Below, piece after piece: positions 18,675 to 27,933 of a stretch of 64,000 nt of DNA (positions are counted from its first letter, which is position 1; each line of letters starts with the position of its first letter). The translations under genes and the position numbers were made by a program. Under the pieces are notes generated by a model. It saw only the letters and a list, made by a program, of their open reading frames with translations. It had not been told where the DNA came from and did not search any database. The stretch covers positions 211,280 through 275,279 of the forward strand of contig JAJYHX010000001.1 in NCBI GenBank assembly GCA_021784575.1. The letters are read 5' to 3'. Source of the stretch: Nitrospirota bacterium (GTDB lineage Bacteria; Nitrospirota; JACRHJ01).

Positions 18675-18721
18675 AAATACGGAGGGACCATAAGACTCAA
18701 AAAAGCGGGGACGCCGCCGGG

Positions 18722-20134
18722 ATGAAGAAGGACAGGGAATGGCTGATTATCTTTTCCCTGTTTTCCTTTGCGGCGGCATTCGCATATTACGGGCCTTTCC
18801 TCACAAATTTCTTCATATTCGACGACTTCAGGTATATCGAGAATATCTTCCACGGTTTCTGGGCGGTCTTTCTCGGCTACAACACCCTGAGGCTGGTAAG
18901 TAACGGCTTGTGGTGGCCGCTGTATGCCATAGGCGGGTTTAACCCCTTCGTTTTTAATCTCTTTGCCGTAATCCTGTACGGCGTCAACGCAATTCTTCTT
19001 TACCTGCTCCTGTCGAAGCTGTTCAACGACAAGAATTATGCATTTCTGGGCGGGTCGTTTTTCCTTTTGAATTCCGTCGGGTGCGATGCCGTTTTCTGGA
19101 AGGCGGCGCACAGCGGCCTGGTCAGCCTCTTTTTCTATCTCCTGGCGCTTTACAGCTATGTAATTTACCGTCAAAAGGGCGCGGGAAAACAAGGAGTTCT
19201 GGCGGTCGTTTTTTTCATATTCGCCATGTTCAGCAAGGAAGAAGCCGCTTCACTGCCTTTCATTATCATCCTGATAGACCTGGTCTTTTTCGGCGGATTA
19301 AAGGACAAGAAGGGCGTTATATCAAGAGTTGCCCCGTACGGGGCCATGGTATTGTTTTATCTGGCAATGAACAGGGTGGTCTATATTTATCTGCTTCATT
19401 CCTACATAGAGCTGGCGAAGTTCTTCGACCCCAGGCCGCTTTATGCGCTTTTTGCCGGCTGGTCGGTCTTTTTCCTTGATCCGCAGGGATACCTTGACTT
19501 ATCCAATCCGTTGATATATATAACCGGCGCCGGAATAGTCCTGAGCTTCTTCTGGGTAAAGGACAAGAAGGCGCTCTATTTCGGTTACGGCTGGATATTT
19601 TTTTCCTTTCTGCCGCAGAGCCTCACAAGGATAGGGCAGTTTGATCCGAGGTATATCTTTGATTCCATAAGCCGTTACCTGTATATTACATCCGTCGGCT
19701 CTTCGGTTGTTTTCGCCGCCGTAATATTGCGTTTCAGGGAAAGGTTCTCGTCGAAGGTTTTTTTCCCTGTTGCCATCGCCGCCGTCTCGCTGTTTATCTG
19801 GGTTAATTGTCCACGCGTTCAGGCAAGGGGCTTTCAGTGGCGGGAGCAGGCGGAACCCGTTAAGCCGTTCCTGCGCGCCGTGAAGAAGGCAATGCCGGAC
19901 TTCCCGCCGAACTCTTATGTGTTTGTCATAAACGGGCCGGTGGGAAGGTCCTATATACAGCAGTCGCTCCGCGCATTTTACGGGAGAGCGGATATATCCT
20001 GGATCTATACGCCTCAGACGTTCGTCAGAAAGCCCGGCGAAAGCGCGTTCCTTATTATCTGCAACTGGAGCGATGGCGGGGTATATATTAAGATATTTCC
20101 TATCGACAAGGTCCCCCCCGAGGTCTTTATTTGA
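18722..20134 (+). CDS. Polytopic membrane protein, possible GT-C-type glycosyltransferase
   Basis: Many hydrophobic segments; FFIFDDFRYIENIF acidic pair after TM1; next to UbiA-family gene. Confidence 0.55.
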   Translation: MKKDREWLIIFSLFSFAAAFAYYGPFLTNFFIFDDFRYIENIFHGFWAVFLGYNTLRLVSNGLWWPLYAIGGFNPFVFNLFAVILYGVNAILLYLLLSKLFNDKNYAFLGGSFFLLNSVGCDAVFWKAAHSGLVSLFFYLLALYSYVIYRQKGAGKQGVLAVVFFIFAMFSKEEAASLPFIIILIDLVFFGGLKDKKGVISRVAPYGAMVLFYLAMNRVVYIYLLHSYIELAKFFDPRPLYALFAGWSVFFLDPQGYLDLSNPLIYITGAGIVLSFFWVKDKKALYFGYGWIFFSFLPQSLTRIGQFDPRYIFDSISRYLYITSVGSSVVFAAVILRFRERFSSKVFFPVAIAAVSLFIWVNCPRVQARGFQWREQAEPVKPFLRAVKKAMPDFPPNSYVFVINGPVGRSYIQQSLRAFYGRADISWIYTPQTFVRKPGESAFLIICNWSDGGVYIKIFPIDKVPPEVFI

Positions 20135-21060
20135 AATTCGCAAGAGACATCATTGCGATGATGAGGCCTTCCCAGTGGGCAAAGAACCTCTTCGTCCTGC
20201 CCGCGCTCGTTTTTTCCGGGCGTCTCCTGGACGCCCGCAGCCTTTTTAAAAGCCTTGCAGCCTTCGGCCTGTTCTGCATCCTTTCCGGAGTCGTCTATAT
20301 ATTCAACGACCTGATGGACGAGGAAGAGGACAGGCATCATCCGCGCAAAAGGCTGAGGCCCCTGCCGTCGGGCCGCATGTCGAGGCGGCCGGCATGGATT
20401 GCTTTCGCGGTTTTGTCGCTTCTCTCTCTTCTGGCGGCCTTCGCGCTCGGCGCCGGTTTCGGGTTGATAAGCGTTTTTTATTTCGCGCTCAACATCGCAT
20501 ACTCGGTGCATCTGAAAAGGGTTGTAATACTCGACGTGCTCATTGTCTCTGCCGGATATGTCATCCGCGCGGCGGCGGGGGGATTGGTGCTGCACGTCGA
20601 GGTGTCGGACTGGCTGCTTCTGTGCACCACGCTGCTCGCCCTCTTTCTCGTGCTGGCGAAGAGGAGGCACGAGCGCGTGCTTGTCGACGAGCGCATGTCG
20701 GCGGCGCCGGAGCCTCCCGATGCGGACGGCGCAGGCGCATTCCGTTACAGGAAGAGCCTCGATGAATACAGCGTGCGTTTCCTGGACCAGATGATAAACG
20801 TCACGACGGCGACCGCGCTTATGGGATATATACTCTATACCGTGTCCGGCGACGCCGTGCGCAAGTTTGGAAACACCCGGCTTGTCTTCACGACACCGTT
20901 CGTGATATACGGGATATTCCGATACCTGTACCTGGTCTACCTGAAAAAAGAGGGCGGCAACCCGTCGGAGTCGTTCCTAAACGACAAGCCCCTCCTCATA
21001 AACGTCGTCTTCTGGGGCCTGTCCGTCATTCTGCTTGTCTACATAAACCCGAACCTGTGA
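20131..21060 (+). CDS. UbiA-family prenyltransferase, decaprenyl-phosphate phosphoribosyltransferase-like (TTG start)
   Basis: MRPSQWAKNLFVLPALVFSG, FNDLMDEEEDRHHPRKRLRPLPSG. Confidence 0.85.
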   Translation: MKFARDIIAMMRPSQWAKNLFVLPALVFSGRLLDARSLFKSLAAFGLFCILSGVVYIFNDLMDEEEDRHHPRKRLRPLPSGRMSRRPAWIAFAVLSLLSLLAAFALGAGFGLISVFYFALNIAYSVHLKRVVILDVLIVSAGYVIRAAAGGLVLHVEVSDWLLLCTTLLALFLVLAKRRHERVLVDERMSAAPEPPDADGAGAFRYRKSLDEYSVRFLDQMINVTTATALMGYILYTVSGDAVRKFGNTRLVFTTPFVIYGIFRYLYLVYLKKEGGNPSESFLNDKPLLINVVFWGLSVILLVYINPNL

Positions 21061-21066
21061 GGAGAT

Positions 21067-22149
21067 ATGTCGAAATCCAAAGTCGCCGTCCTTAAGACGC
21101 AGCCGCAAACAGTGCTGGAGGATTACGGCGCCCTCATGCGGATGGCGGATTATCAGGCGCACATCAAAAAGGAAGCCGACACGGCGCTCAAGATAAACAT
21201 CTCCTGGCACGTGTTCTACCCGGCATGTTCCACCACCCCCTGGCAGCTCGAGGGCGTGATAAAGACCATGCTGGCGGACGGCTACAAAAAGGAGCTTGTC
21301 CACGGCTGCCACAACAGGACTGTCGTCGTCTCGGCGAAACGCGGAGAGGCTGCGAACAAACACAAGCCCGTCATCGACAAATACGGCCTGAGGAACGTCC
21401 ACCTCTACGAGGGCGAGCAGTGGATACGCTACGAGCCGAAAGGGGAGATGCTCGTCCTGAACAAAATATATCCGGACGGCATCCAGATACCCAGGCGCTT
21501 CATCGGCGAGAACGTCATACACCTGCCGACGATGAAGACGCACGTCTTTACGACCATGACGGGCGCCATGAAGAACGCCTTCGGCGGACTCCTCCATGAG
21601 AAAAGGCACTTCACGCACTCCGTAATCCACGAGACTCTGGTAGACCTGTTGACCATCCAGAAGGAGATTCATTCCGGGATATTCGCCGTGATGGACGGGA
21701 CGTTCGCCGGAGACGGGCCGGGGCCCCGGTGCATGGTCCCGCACGTGAAGGACTACATCCTCGCCTCCGCCGACCAGGTCGCCATAGACGCCGTCTCGGC
21801 GCACATGATGGGCTTTGACCCCATGGAGCTTCCGTTCATAAGGCTTGCGCACGAGCGGGGCCTGGGCTGCGGCGAGATAAAGGACATAGAGATAGCGGGG
21901 GAGGACATCTCCGAGGTGAACTGGCATTTCAAAAAAGGGCAGAACACCTTCGCATCGAAGGGCCAGAAGATGATCTACTGGGGCCCGCTGAAGCCCCTGG
22001 AAAAGCTGCTTCTGCGCACCTTCATCGCGCCGTGGTCATATGCCGCCTCCATCGCCTACCACGACTGGTACTGGTATCCGGCGATAGGGAAAGAGCGGGT
22101 GCGCCGGGCGCTCGAAACGAAATGGGGAGAGCTTTTTAAAAAGTATTAA
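21067..22149 (+). CDS. DUF362 domain-containing protein
   Basis: 360 aa; VIHLPTMKTHVFTTMTGAMKNAFGGLLHEKRHFTHS, DQVAIDAVSAHMMGFDP. Confidence 0.8.
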   Translation: MSKSKVAVLKTQPQTVLEDYGALMRMADYQAHIKKEADTALKINISWHVFYPACSTTPWQLEGVIKTMLADGYKKELVHGCHNRTVVVSAKRGEAANKHKPVIDKYGLRNVHLYEGEQWIRYEPKGEMLVLNKIYPDGIQIPRRFIGENVIHLPTMKTHVFTTMTGAMKNAFGGLLHEKRHFTHSVIHETLVDLLTIQKEIHSGIFAVMDGTFAGDGPGPRCMVPHVKDYILASADQVAIDAVSAHMMGFDPMELPFIRLAHERGLGCGEIKDIEIAGEDISEVNWHFKKGQNTFASKGQKMIYWGPLKPLEKLLLRTFIAPWSYAASIAYHDWYWYPAIGKERVRRALETKWGELFKKY

Positions 22150-22183
22150 GGAGCCAGGCCGGGGGTTATCTCGCGGCCGGTGT

Positions 22184-23194
22184 TTAAAATTTCGGCGGGC
22201 GTATCGGCTTTAAAAAGTATGGCTGCTTCCCCTGCGCCCGGAAGCATCTCACCCGGTGGCCGGGTTTTATCTCTGCCAGCTCCGGCTCGGTCTCTGCGTA
22301 TTCCGGCCTGGCGTAGGGGCATCTCGGAAGGAACTTGCAGCCGCGGGGGAGCTCGCTTAGCTTCGGCACCATGCCGGGGATGGCGGAAAGCCTCTTTTGG
22401 CTCTCGCCCGGCTTCGGGATGGACGCCAGAAGCCCCTGCGTGTACGGGTGCAGGGGGTCGTGGAATATGTCGTCCGTCCGGGCCTCTTCGACAATCCTTC
22501 CCGCATACATAACGGCGACCCTGTCCGCCATCTGCGCGATGATACCCAGGTCGTGGGTTATGAGGATTATTGCCGTGCCGGTCTTTTTGCGGATGTCGTC
22601 GAGCAGGGCCAGTATCTGGGCCTGAATCGTAACGTCCAGCGCCGTAGTGGGTTCGTCGGCAATGACAAGCCCCGGCCCGCATGAGATTGCCATTGCGATC
22701 ATCACCCTCTGGCGCATCCCGCCGGAGAGCCTGTGAGGATAGCTGGAGAGGAGTCTTTCCGGCTCCGGCAGGCCGACCATCCCGAAAAGCTCTGCCGCCT
22801 GTTTCAGCGCCTGGTCTTTTTTCAGGCCCTTGTGGACGATGAGCGCCTCGGCAACCTGGTCGCCGACGGTAAACACGGGGTTCAGCGAGGTCATCGGCTC
22901 CTGAAACACCATCCCGATCCTGCCGCCGCGGACGGCTCTCATCCTCGGCTCCGGGAGCTTCAGGAGATCGACTCCCTCGAATATCACCTCGCCGCCCGCG
23001 ATGTGTCCGGGCGGGTCTGGTAGGATGCGCATGATGGACAGGGCCGTTACGCTCTTGCCGCAGCCGGACTCGCCGACAAGGCCCAGCACCTCGCCCTTAT
23101 CCACATGGAAGCTCACGCCGTCGACGGCATAAAAGCTCCCCTCGCGCGTGCGGAACTCGGTGCGGAGGTTGTTTATCGAAAGGATAGGAGGCAT
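22184..23194 (-). CDS. Peptide/nickel-type ABC transporter ATP-binding protein (OppD/DppD-like)
   Basis: 336 aa; [35 protein letters not shown]-terminal oligopeptide motif [10 protein letters not shown]. Confidence 0.93.
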   Translation of the reverse strand: MPPILSINNLRTEFRTREGSFYAVDGVSFHVDKGEVLGLVGESGCGKSVTALSIMRILPDPPGHIAGGEVIFEGVDLLKLPEPRMRAVRGGRIGMVFQEPMTSLNPVFTVGDQVAEALIVHKGLKKDQALKQAAELFGMVGLPEPERLLSSYPHRLSGGMRQRVMIAMAISCGPGLVIADEPTTALDVTIQAQILALLDDIRKKTGTAIILITHDLGIIAQMADRVAVMYAGRIVEEARTDDIFHDPLHPYTQGLLASIPKPGESQKRLSAIPGMVPKLSELPRGCKFLPRCPYARPEYAETEPELAEIKPGHRVRCFRAQGKQPYFLKPIRPPKF

Positions 23195-23195
23195 A

Positions 23196-23924
23196 CTACA
23201 GGTTTTCCAGGCTCCCCCCGCCTTCCTGCTCGCTCTGGACGAACTTCAGGTACATCTTCGCGTCGGAGTTCTCCGGGTTCATTTCGAGCGTCTGTGTCCA
23301 CTCCTTAACGGCTAAGTCTATGAAGCCCTTCATGTAATACGTTATGCCGAGGTTGATGCGGGCGGGGATGTAGTGCGGGTGTATCTCCCTGGCCTTCATA
23401 AACTCGCGTATGGCCTCGTTGTACATGCCCTTTTCGCGGTATGCTATGCCGACCTTCGTCAGGATGTCCACGCAGGCCGGGCGCAGGTTTATGGCCTTTT
23501 TGTATTCCTCGACCGCCTCGCCGAAAAGCCCCAGGTCGTAGTATATGTCGCCTATCCTCGAATGTTCGTTGGCGAGCTTCCCTTTTATGAACGGGTCTAT
23601 GGAATAGGGCGAGCCGTGGGCGATCTTCGCGGCCTCGCTGAATATTTCGTTCGCCTCGCTGTATTTGCCCATGTCGTTTAAGGTTACGGCGAGGTTCAGC
23701 GAGACCTCGGTATAGCCGGGGTTTAACTCCAGGGCCTTCCTGAACGCGTCCGCCGCCTTAGAGAGCTCGCCCCGTCCGTGGTATATCTGGCCGAGCTTGT
23801 TGTATACGTCGGCGTAAGGTCTTATCGCAATCACCATCTCAAGATATTTCCTGGCCTCGTCCCACTCTTTGTTGTTGAACGCGTCCCTGCCGCGCATGTA
23901 GAGGTCGTCCACGTTTTCGGTCAT
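23196..23924 (-). CDS. TPR repeat protein
   Basis: 242 aa; repeated A-Y-x-x-L-x-x-A-x-x-x-P pattern. Confidence 0.88.
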   Translation of the reverse strand: MTENVDDLYMRGRDAFNNKEWDEARKYLEMVIAIRPYADVYNKLGQIYHGRGELSKAADAFRKALELNPGYTEVSLNLAVTLNDMGKYSEANEIFSEAAKIAHGSPYSIDPFIKGKLANEHSRIGDIYYDLGLFGEAVEEYKKAINLRPACVDILTKVGIAYREKGMYNEAIREFMKAREIHPHYIPARINLGITYYMKGFIDLAVKEWTQTLEMNPENSDAKMYLKFVQSEQEGGGSLENL

Positions 23925-23927
23925 AAC

Positions 23928-24917
23928 TCAAGACTCCTTTTCCGGATTGTGCATGTTCGCCCCGGAAAGCTGGCGCGCCATTGCGAGGTTCTTTTCGCTC
24001 AAAACCTTCTTGTTAGCGAAGACATCCCTGAAAGGGGTAGAGACTATCTCGTTGTTTATAAGCCCCGCCATGAAGCCGCGCTCGCCGTTGTCCAGCCGCC
24101 TGACGGCCGCCGTCCCGAGGCGCCTGGCCAGTATCCTGTCGAAGACCGTAGGTTCGCCTCCGCGCTGGAGGTGGCCGAGCACGGTAATCCTTGTCTCGAA
24201 GCCCGCGAAGGACTTCAGCTTCAGTTCCACGGCATATGCGGAAGCAGCGCCCTCGGCGACTATTACTATGCTGTTAGTCCGGCCGCGTTTCTTGGCCTCC
24301 AGCAGGCGCGCGCCGATGGCTTCGAGGTCGTAGGGGACTTCCGGGATTATGACCGCCTCGGCCCCGCACGCAAGGCCGGAGGTGTATGCCAGGTATCCGG
24401 AGCTCCTGCCCATGACTTCGAGGATGAACGCGCGGTCGTGGGAGGATGCGGTATCGCGCAGCATGTCCACGGCGTGGACGATGTTGTTCAGGGCCGTATC
24501 GACGCCGATTGCCATGTCCGTGCCGTAGATGTCGTTGTCGATCGAGGCCGGTATCCCGGCGACGGGCACGCCAAGGTCGTGCAGTACCTGCGCGCCGCGC
24601 AGGGAGCCGTCCCCGCCTATAACGACAAGGGCCTCTATGCCGTTTTTCGAGATGTTCTCAAGAGAGGTCTTCTGGCCCCAGTCGCTCTTGAACTCGCCGC
24701 TCCTCGCGGAGCGGAGTATCGTGCCGCCGCGCTGGATTATGCCGTCCACGGAGCCTGCGTCCATCTCCATGAAGCGGTTTTCGATAAGCCCCTGGTAGCC
24801 CTGGATGAAACCGAGCACCCGCATGTCCATGTCGAGGCCGGTGTGCACGACGCTCCTGATTGCGGCGTTCATGCCGGAGGAATCTCCCCCGGAGGTGAGA
24901 AGGGCTATTGTTTTCAT
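23928..24917 (-). CDS. 6-phosphofructokinase, ATP-type motifs
   Basis: 329 aa; TSGGDSSGMNAAIR, VVIGGDGSLRGA, PASIDND. Confidence 0.92.
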   Translation of the reverse strand: MKTIALLTSGGDSSGMNAAIRSVVHTGLDMDMRVLGFIQGYQGLIENRFMEMDAGSVDGIIQRGGTILRSARSGEFKSDWGQKTSLENISKNGIEALVVIGGDGSLRGAQVLHDLGVPVAGIPASIDNDIYGTDMAIGVDTALNNIVHAVDMLRDTASSHDRAFILEVMGRSSGYLAYTSGLACGAEAVIIPEVPYDLEAIGARLLEAKKRGRTNSIVIVAEGAASAYAVELKLKSFAGFETRITVLGHLQRGGEPTVFDRILARRLGTAAVRRLDNGERGFMAGLINNEIVSTPFRDVFANKKVLSEKNLAMARQLSGANMHNPEKES

Positions 24918-24936
24918 ATATTTATTTTACACCAAT

Positions 24937-25983
24937 TTAGCCGAAGAATATTTTGGCCGTCTCGTATACGTCCATGTCGAGCGTCTTGGTCCTGCCCACG
25001 GCCTCTTCGAGCGGCACGGCCTCTATATCCGTGCCGTGAATCGCCACCATCACCCCGAACCTGCCATCGCGCACCATGTCCACAGCCTTCACGCCGAAGC
25101 GTGTGGCGAGTATCCTGTCGTATGCCGTGGGAGTGCCGCCCCTCTGGACATGGCCCAGGATGACCGCCCTTGTCTCGAAACCCGTCCTGGCCTCTATCTC
25201 CTTGGCGAGGATGTTGGCTATGCCGCCGAGCCGGACGTTTCCGAACGCGTCCTTTTCCGCCGTCTGTAGCACCATGCTGCCCTCGACGCCCGGCGCGTCG
25301 GAGAACTTCGCGCCCTCCGAGACGGCGACGATATTGAACTTCTTGCCTCTTGCCGCGCGTTTTTTCAGGACATCGCAGACCTCGACGATATTGAACGGCT
25401 CCTCCGGGACGAGTATCATGTCCGCGCCGCCCGCTATGCCCGCCGCGCAGGTTATCCAGCCTGCGTGGCGTCCCATTATCTCCACAACGAGCGTGCGGTG
25501 GTGGGACTCCGCCGTCGTGTGAAGCCTGTCGATGCACTCCGTGGCGATGGACACGGCGGTGTCGTAGCCGAAGGTCACGTCCGTCGCGGAGAGGTCGTTG
25601 TCTATGGTCTTGGGCACGCCGACGGTATTTAGCCCCATCTTCGAGAGCTTGTTGCAGACGCCCAGGGTGTCGTCTCCGCCAACGGCTATGAGCGCGTGGA
25701 GGTCCATTCTCTTCATGTTCTCCGCGACAATCTCCGCCCCGTTCTCTTTCTTGAACGGGTTCGTGCGGGACGTGCCGAGGATAGTCCCGCCGAAGAGGTG
25801 GATGCCGGATACCTGCTGGCGCGTAAGGGGATCGCACTGCATCTCCATCAGGCCCTTCCAGCCGTCGCGTATGCCGATTACCTCGTAATCGTACTGCTCG
25901 GCCCTCCGGAAAACGGCCCTGATAACCGCGTTCAGCCCCGGACAGTCCCCGCCTCCGGTGAGGATGCCTACCCTGTGCTTCAT
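24937..25983 (-). CDS. 6-phosphofructokinase, PPi-type motifs
   Basis: 348 aa; GGGDCPGLNAVIR, AVGGDDTLGVC, PKTIDNDL. Confidence 0.92.
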   Translation of the reverse strand: MKHRVGILTGGGDCPGLNAVIRAVFRRAEQYDYEVIGIRDGWKGLMEMQCDPLTRQQVSGIHLFGGTILGTSRTNPFKKENGAEIVAENMKRMDLHALIAVGGDDTLGVCNKLSKMGLNTVGVPKTIDNDLSATDVTFGYDTAVSIATECIDRLHTTAESHHRTLVVEIMGRHAGWITCAAGIAGGADMILVPEEPFNIVEVCDVLKKRAARGKKFNIVAVSEGAKFSDAPGVEGSMVLQTAEKDAFGNVRLGGIANILAKEIEARTGFETRAVILGHVQRGGTPTAYDRILATRFGVKAVDMVRDGRFGVMVAIHGTDIEAVPLEEAVGRTKTLDMDVYETAKIFFG

Positions 25984-26166
25984 GAAAGCTCTCCTTTCGT
26001 GGACCTTAAAAAATTTCGGCCAAATATTTCGGTTTTTGCGAAAAAGTTAGTATAAACTTAGAAATACTACCATATGCATAAAACTCCTGTCAATCGCGTA
26101 TAGCATGAAAATCTTTTGAAATTATGGGGATTGACAAAGACGGGCGGGCGCGTATAATCACAGTCC

Positions 26167-27600
26167 ATGCCTACCCCCGACCCATTATCCGGGAGGCTTG
26201 CGGAAAACAGCCTGCCCGGCATATTGACACGCCTGCACCGGATAAAGACGTCCGGCACGCTCTCGGTCTCGCGCGAGGGCGTCGTAAAGAATTTATACAT
26301 AAAGAACGGGGAGATAATTTTCGCCTCCTCGAACTACGAGGGAGACCGCCTTGGAGAGGTGCTACTCAAGGCCGGGAAGATAAGCGTAAAGCAGTTCGAG
26401 ACGGCCTCGAAGGCCTTGGTCCGGACGAAGAAACGCCTGGGCGGGACACTCGTGGAGCTCGGATATTTAAAGCCCAAGGACCTCTTCTGGGGTGTTAAAT
26501 ACCAGGTGCGGGAGATTGTCGCAAGCCTTTTCGACATGACGGAAGGGAGCTACGAGTTCCTTCCCGGCGAGATACCGCCGGGCGAGGTGATAACGCTTCA
26601 CATGTCCACGGCAAACCTCATACTGGACGGCGTTAAAAGGATAAACGACTGGACGCGCGTCTCGCGCGGGATCCCGCCGATGGAGGCGGTCCTGAGACCC
26701 ACCTCCGACCCCCTGAAGCTATACCAGGACGTGGACGTCTCGCCCGAGGAGAAGAAAACACTCGGGCTGTTCGACGGCAAACGGACAATAAAGGAAGTCA
26801 TAACCCATTCGGGCATCGGGGATTTCGACGCCCTGAAGGCCGTATACGCGTTCTTTTCCATAGGGATGCTGGAGGAAGGCGGCGGGCATGAGAAGAAACA
26901 GAAAACAGCCTCTCCCGCGGAAGGGCCCGCGATAGACAGGACGGCCGTCGAAAAGGCGTATTTCGACGCGAAGACACAGAGCCACTACGAGATACTGGGG
27001 CTGGACTCCGAGGCGTCTCAGGGAGAAATAGAAGAGGCGTATCAAAGACTTGCAAGGCTTTATCACCCGGACGGGCAGTTCAGGCCGGGCATGGAGAAGC
27101 TGGCCGGGGAGCTAAGCGAGCTTTTCTCGAAGGTCTCCGAGGCCCATGCCATACTATCCGACGATTCGCGCCGGTGGGAGTACGACCTCTCGCTTGCGAC
27201 GGTTATGACGGACAAGGGCTTGGGAACAAAGAAGAAAAAGCCCAGGGACTCGGCAAGGGCCAAAGAGGTTTTTAACCAGGGAATCGAGAGCTTCAAAAAG
27301 AAAGACTTCGAGTCCGCCGTCGGTCTTTTCAAGGAAGCCGTGAAGCTCGATTCGGTAAACGCCTTATATTACAGCCACCTGGCGCTTGCGCTCCTTCAGA
27401 GGCCGCACCGCGAGGCCGAGGCCGAAGAGGCGATGCTCACGGCCGTCGCGCTTGAGCCGAAAAACGCGGAACACCGCGCAAACCTTGGACTTTTATACCA
27501 GAAGGCAGGTATACGGGACAAGGCAAGAGAGGCGTTCGAGGCGGCGTATAACCTCGACCCGAAAAACGCCAAAGCCCTCCGGGGCCTGGGCAAAAAGTAG
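26167..27600 (+). CDS. DUF4388 (PATAN) - J domain - TPR protein
   Basis: 477 aa; PLSGRLAENSLPGILTRLHRIKTSGTL; SHYEILGLDSEAS...LARLYHPDG; C-terminal TPRs. Confidence 0.88.
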   Translation: MPTPDPLSGRLAENSLPGILTRLHRIKTSGTLSVSREGVVKNLYIKNGEIIFASSNYEGDRLGEVLLKAGKISVKQFETASKALVRTKKRLGGTLVELGYLKPKDLFWGVKYQVREIVASLFDMTEGSYEFLPGEIPPGEVITLHMSTANLILDGVKRINDWTRVSRGIPPMEAVLRPTSDPLKLYQDVDVSPEEKKTLGLFDGKRTIKEVITHSGIGDFDALKAVYAFFSIGMLEEGGGHEKKQKTASPAEGPAIDRTAVEKAYFDAKTQSHYEILGLDSEASQGEIEEAYQRLARLYHPDGQFRPGMEKLAGELSELFSKVSEAHAILSDDSRRWEYDLSLATVMTDKGLGTKKKKPRDSARAKEVFNQGIESFKKKDFESAVGLFKEAVKLDSVNALYYSHLALALLQRPHREAEAEEAMLTAVALEPKNAEHRANLGLLYQKAGIRDKAREAFEAAYNLDPKNAKALRGLGKK

Positions 27601-27639
27601 GTAACGCCGCTCCCGCCCCGGCCGCAGTTGTCATAACGC

Positions 27640-27672
27640 CCCCTGTGTCCCCCTCTTATCTTAAGAGGGGGA
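27640..27672. repeat. Dispersed palindromic repeat (CCCCCTCTTATCTTAAGAGGGGGA)
   Basis: Second copy of the 8843..8885 family. Confidence 0.7.
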
Positions 27673-27933
27673 TGAATGACGATGCTATTTACTGATACTT
27701 TGGCTCGAACACCCATGAGCAATCCTCATTGGTAGGCGAAGTTCACTGTCAGTGGCTATTCCGGATTGCTTTTGTAACCCGCCGATTATTAAAATAAAAA
27801 TCAATAAAAATCACGTTTTTCCGCCGGTATAGAAAGCGGCTCGAAAACGGGCCGTTTTCGGGCAATTTCAGGGCAAAAAGGCGGTGCGGGGACGGGGCGA
27901 TTTTTTGCTATACTTAGAGTAAGGAGGCTGGCT

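Noticed and set aside
23778-25163. 461 aa + strand ORF
   Set aside because: Antisense to two phosphofructokinase genes.
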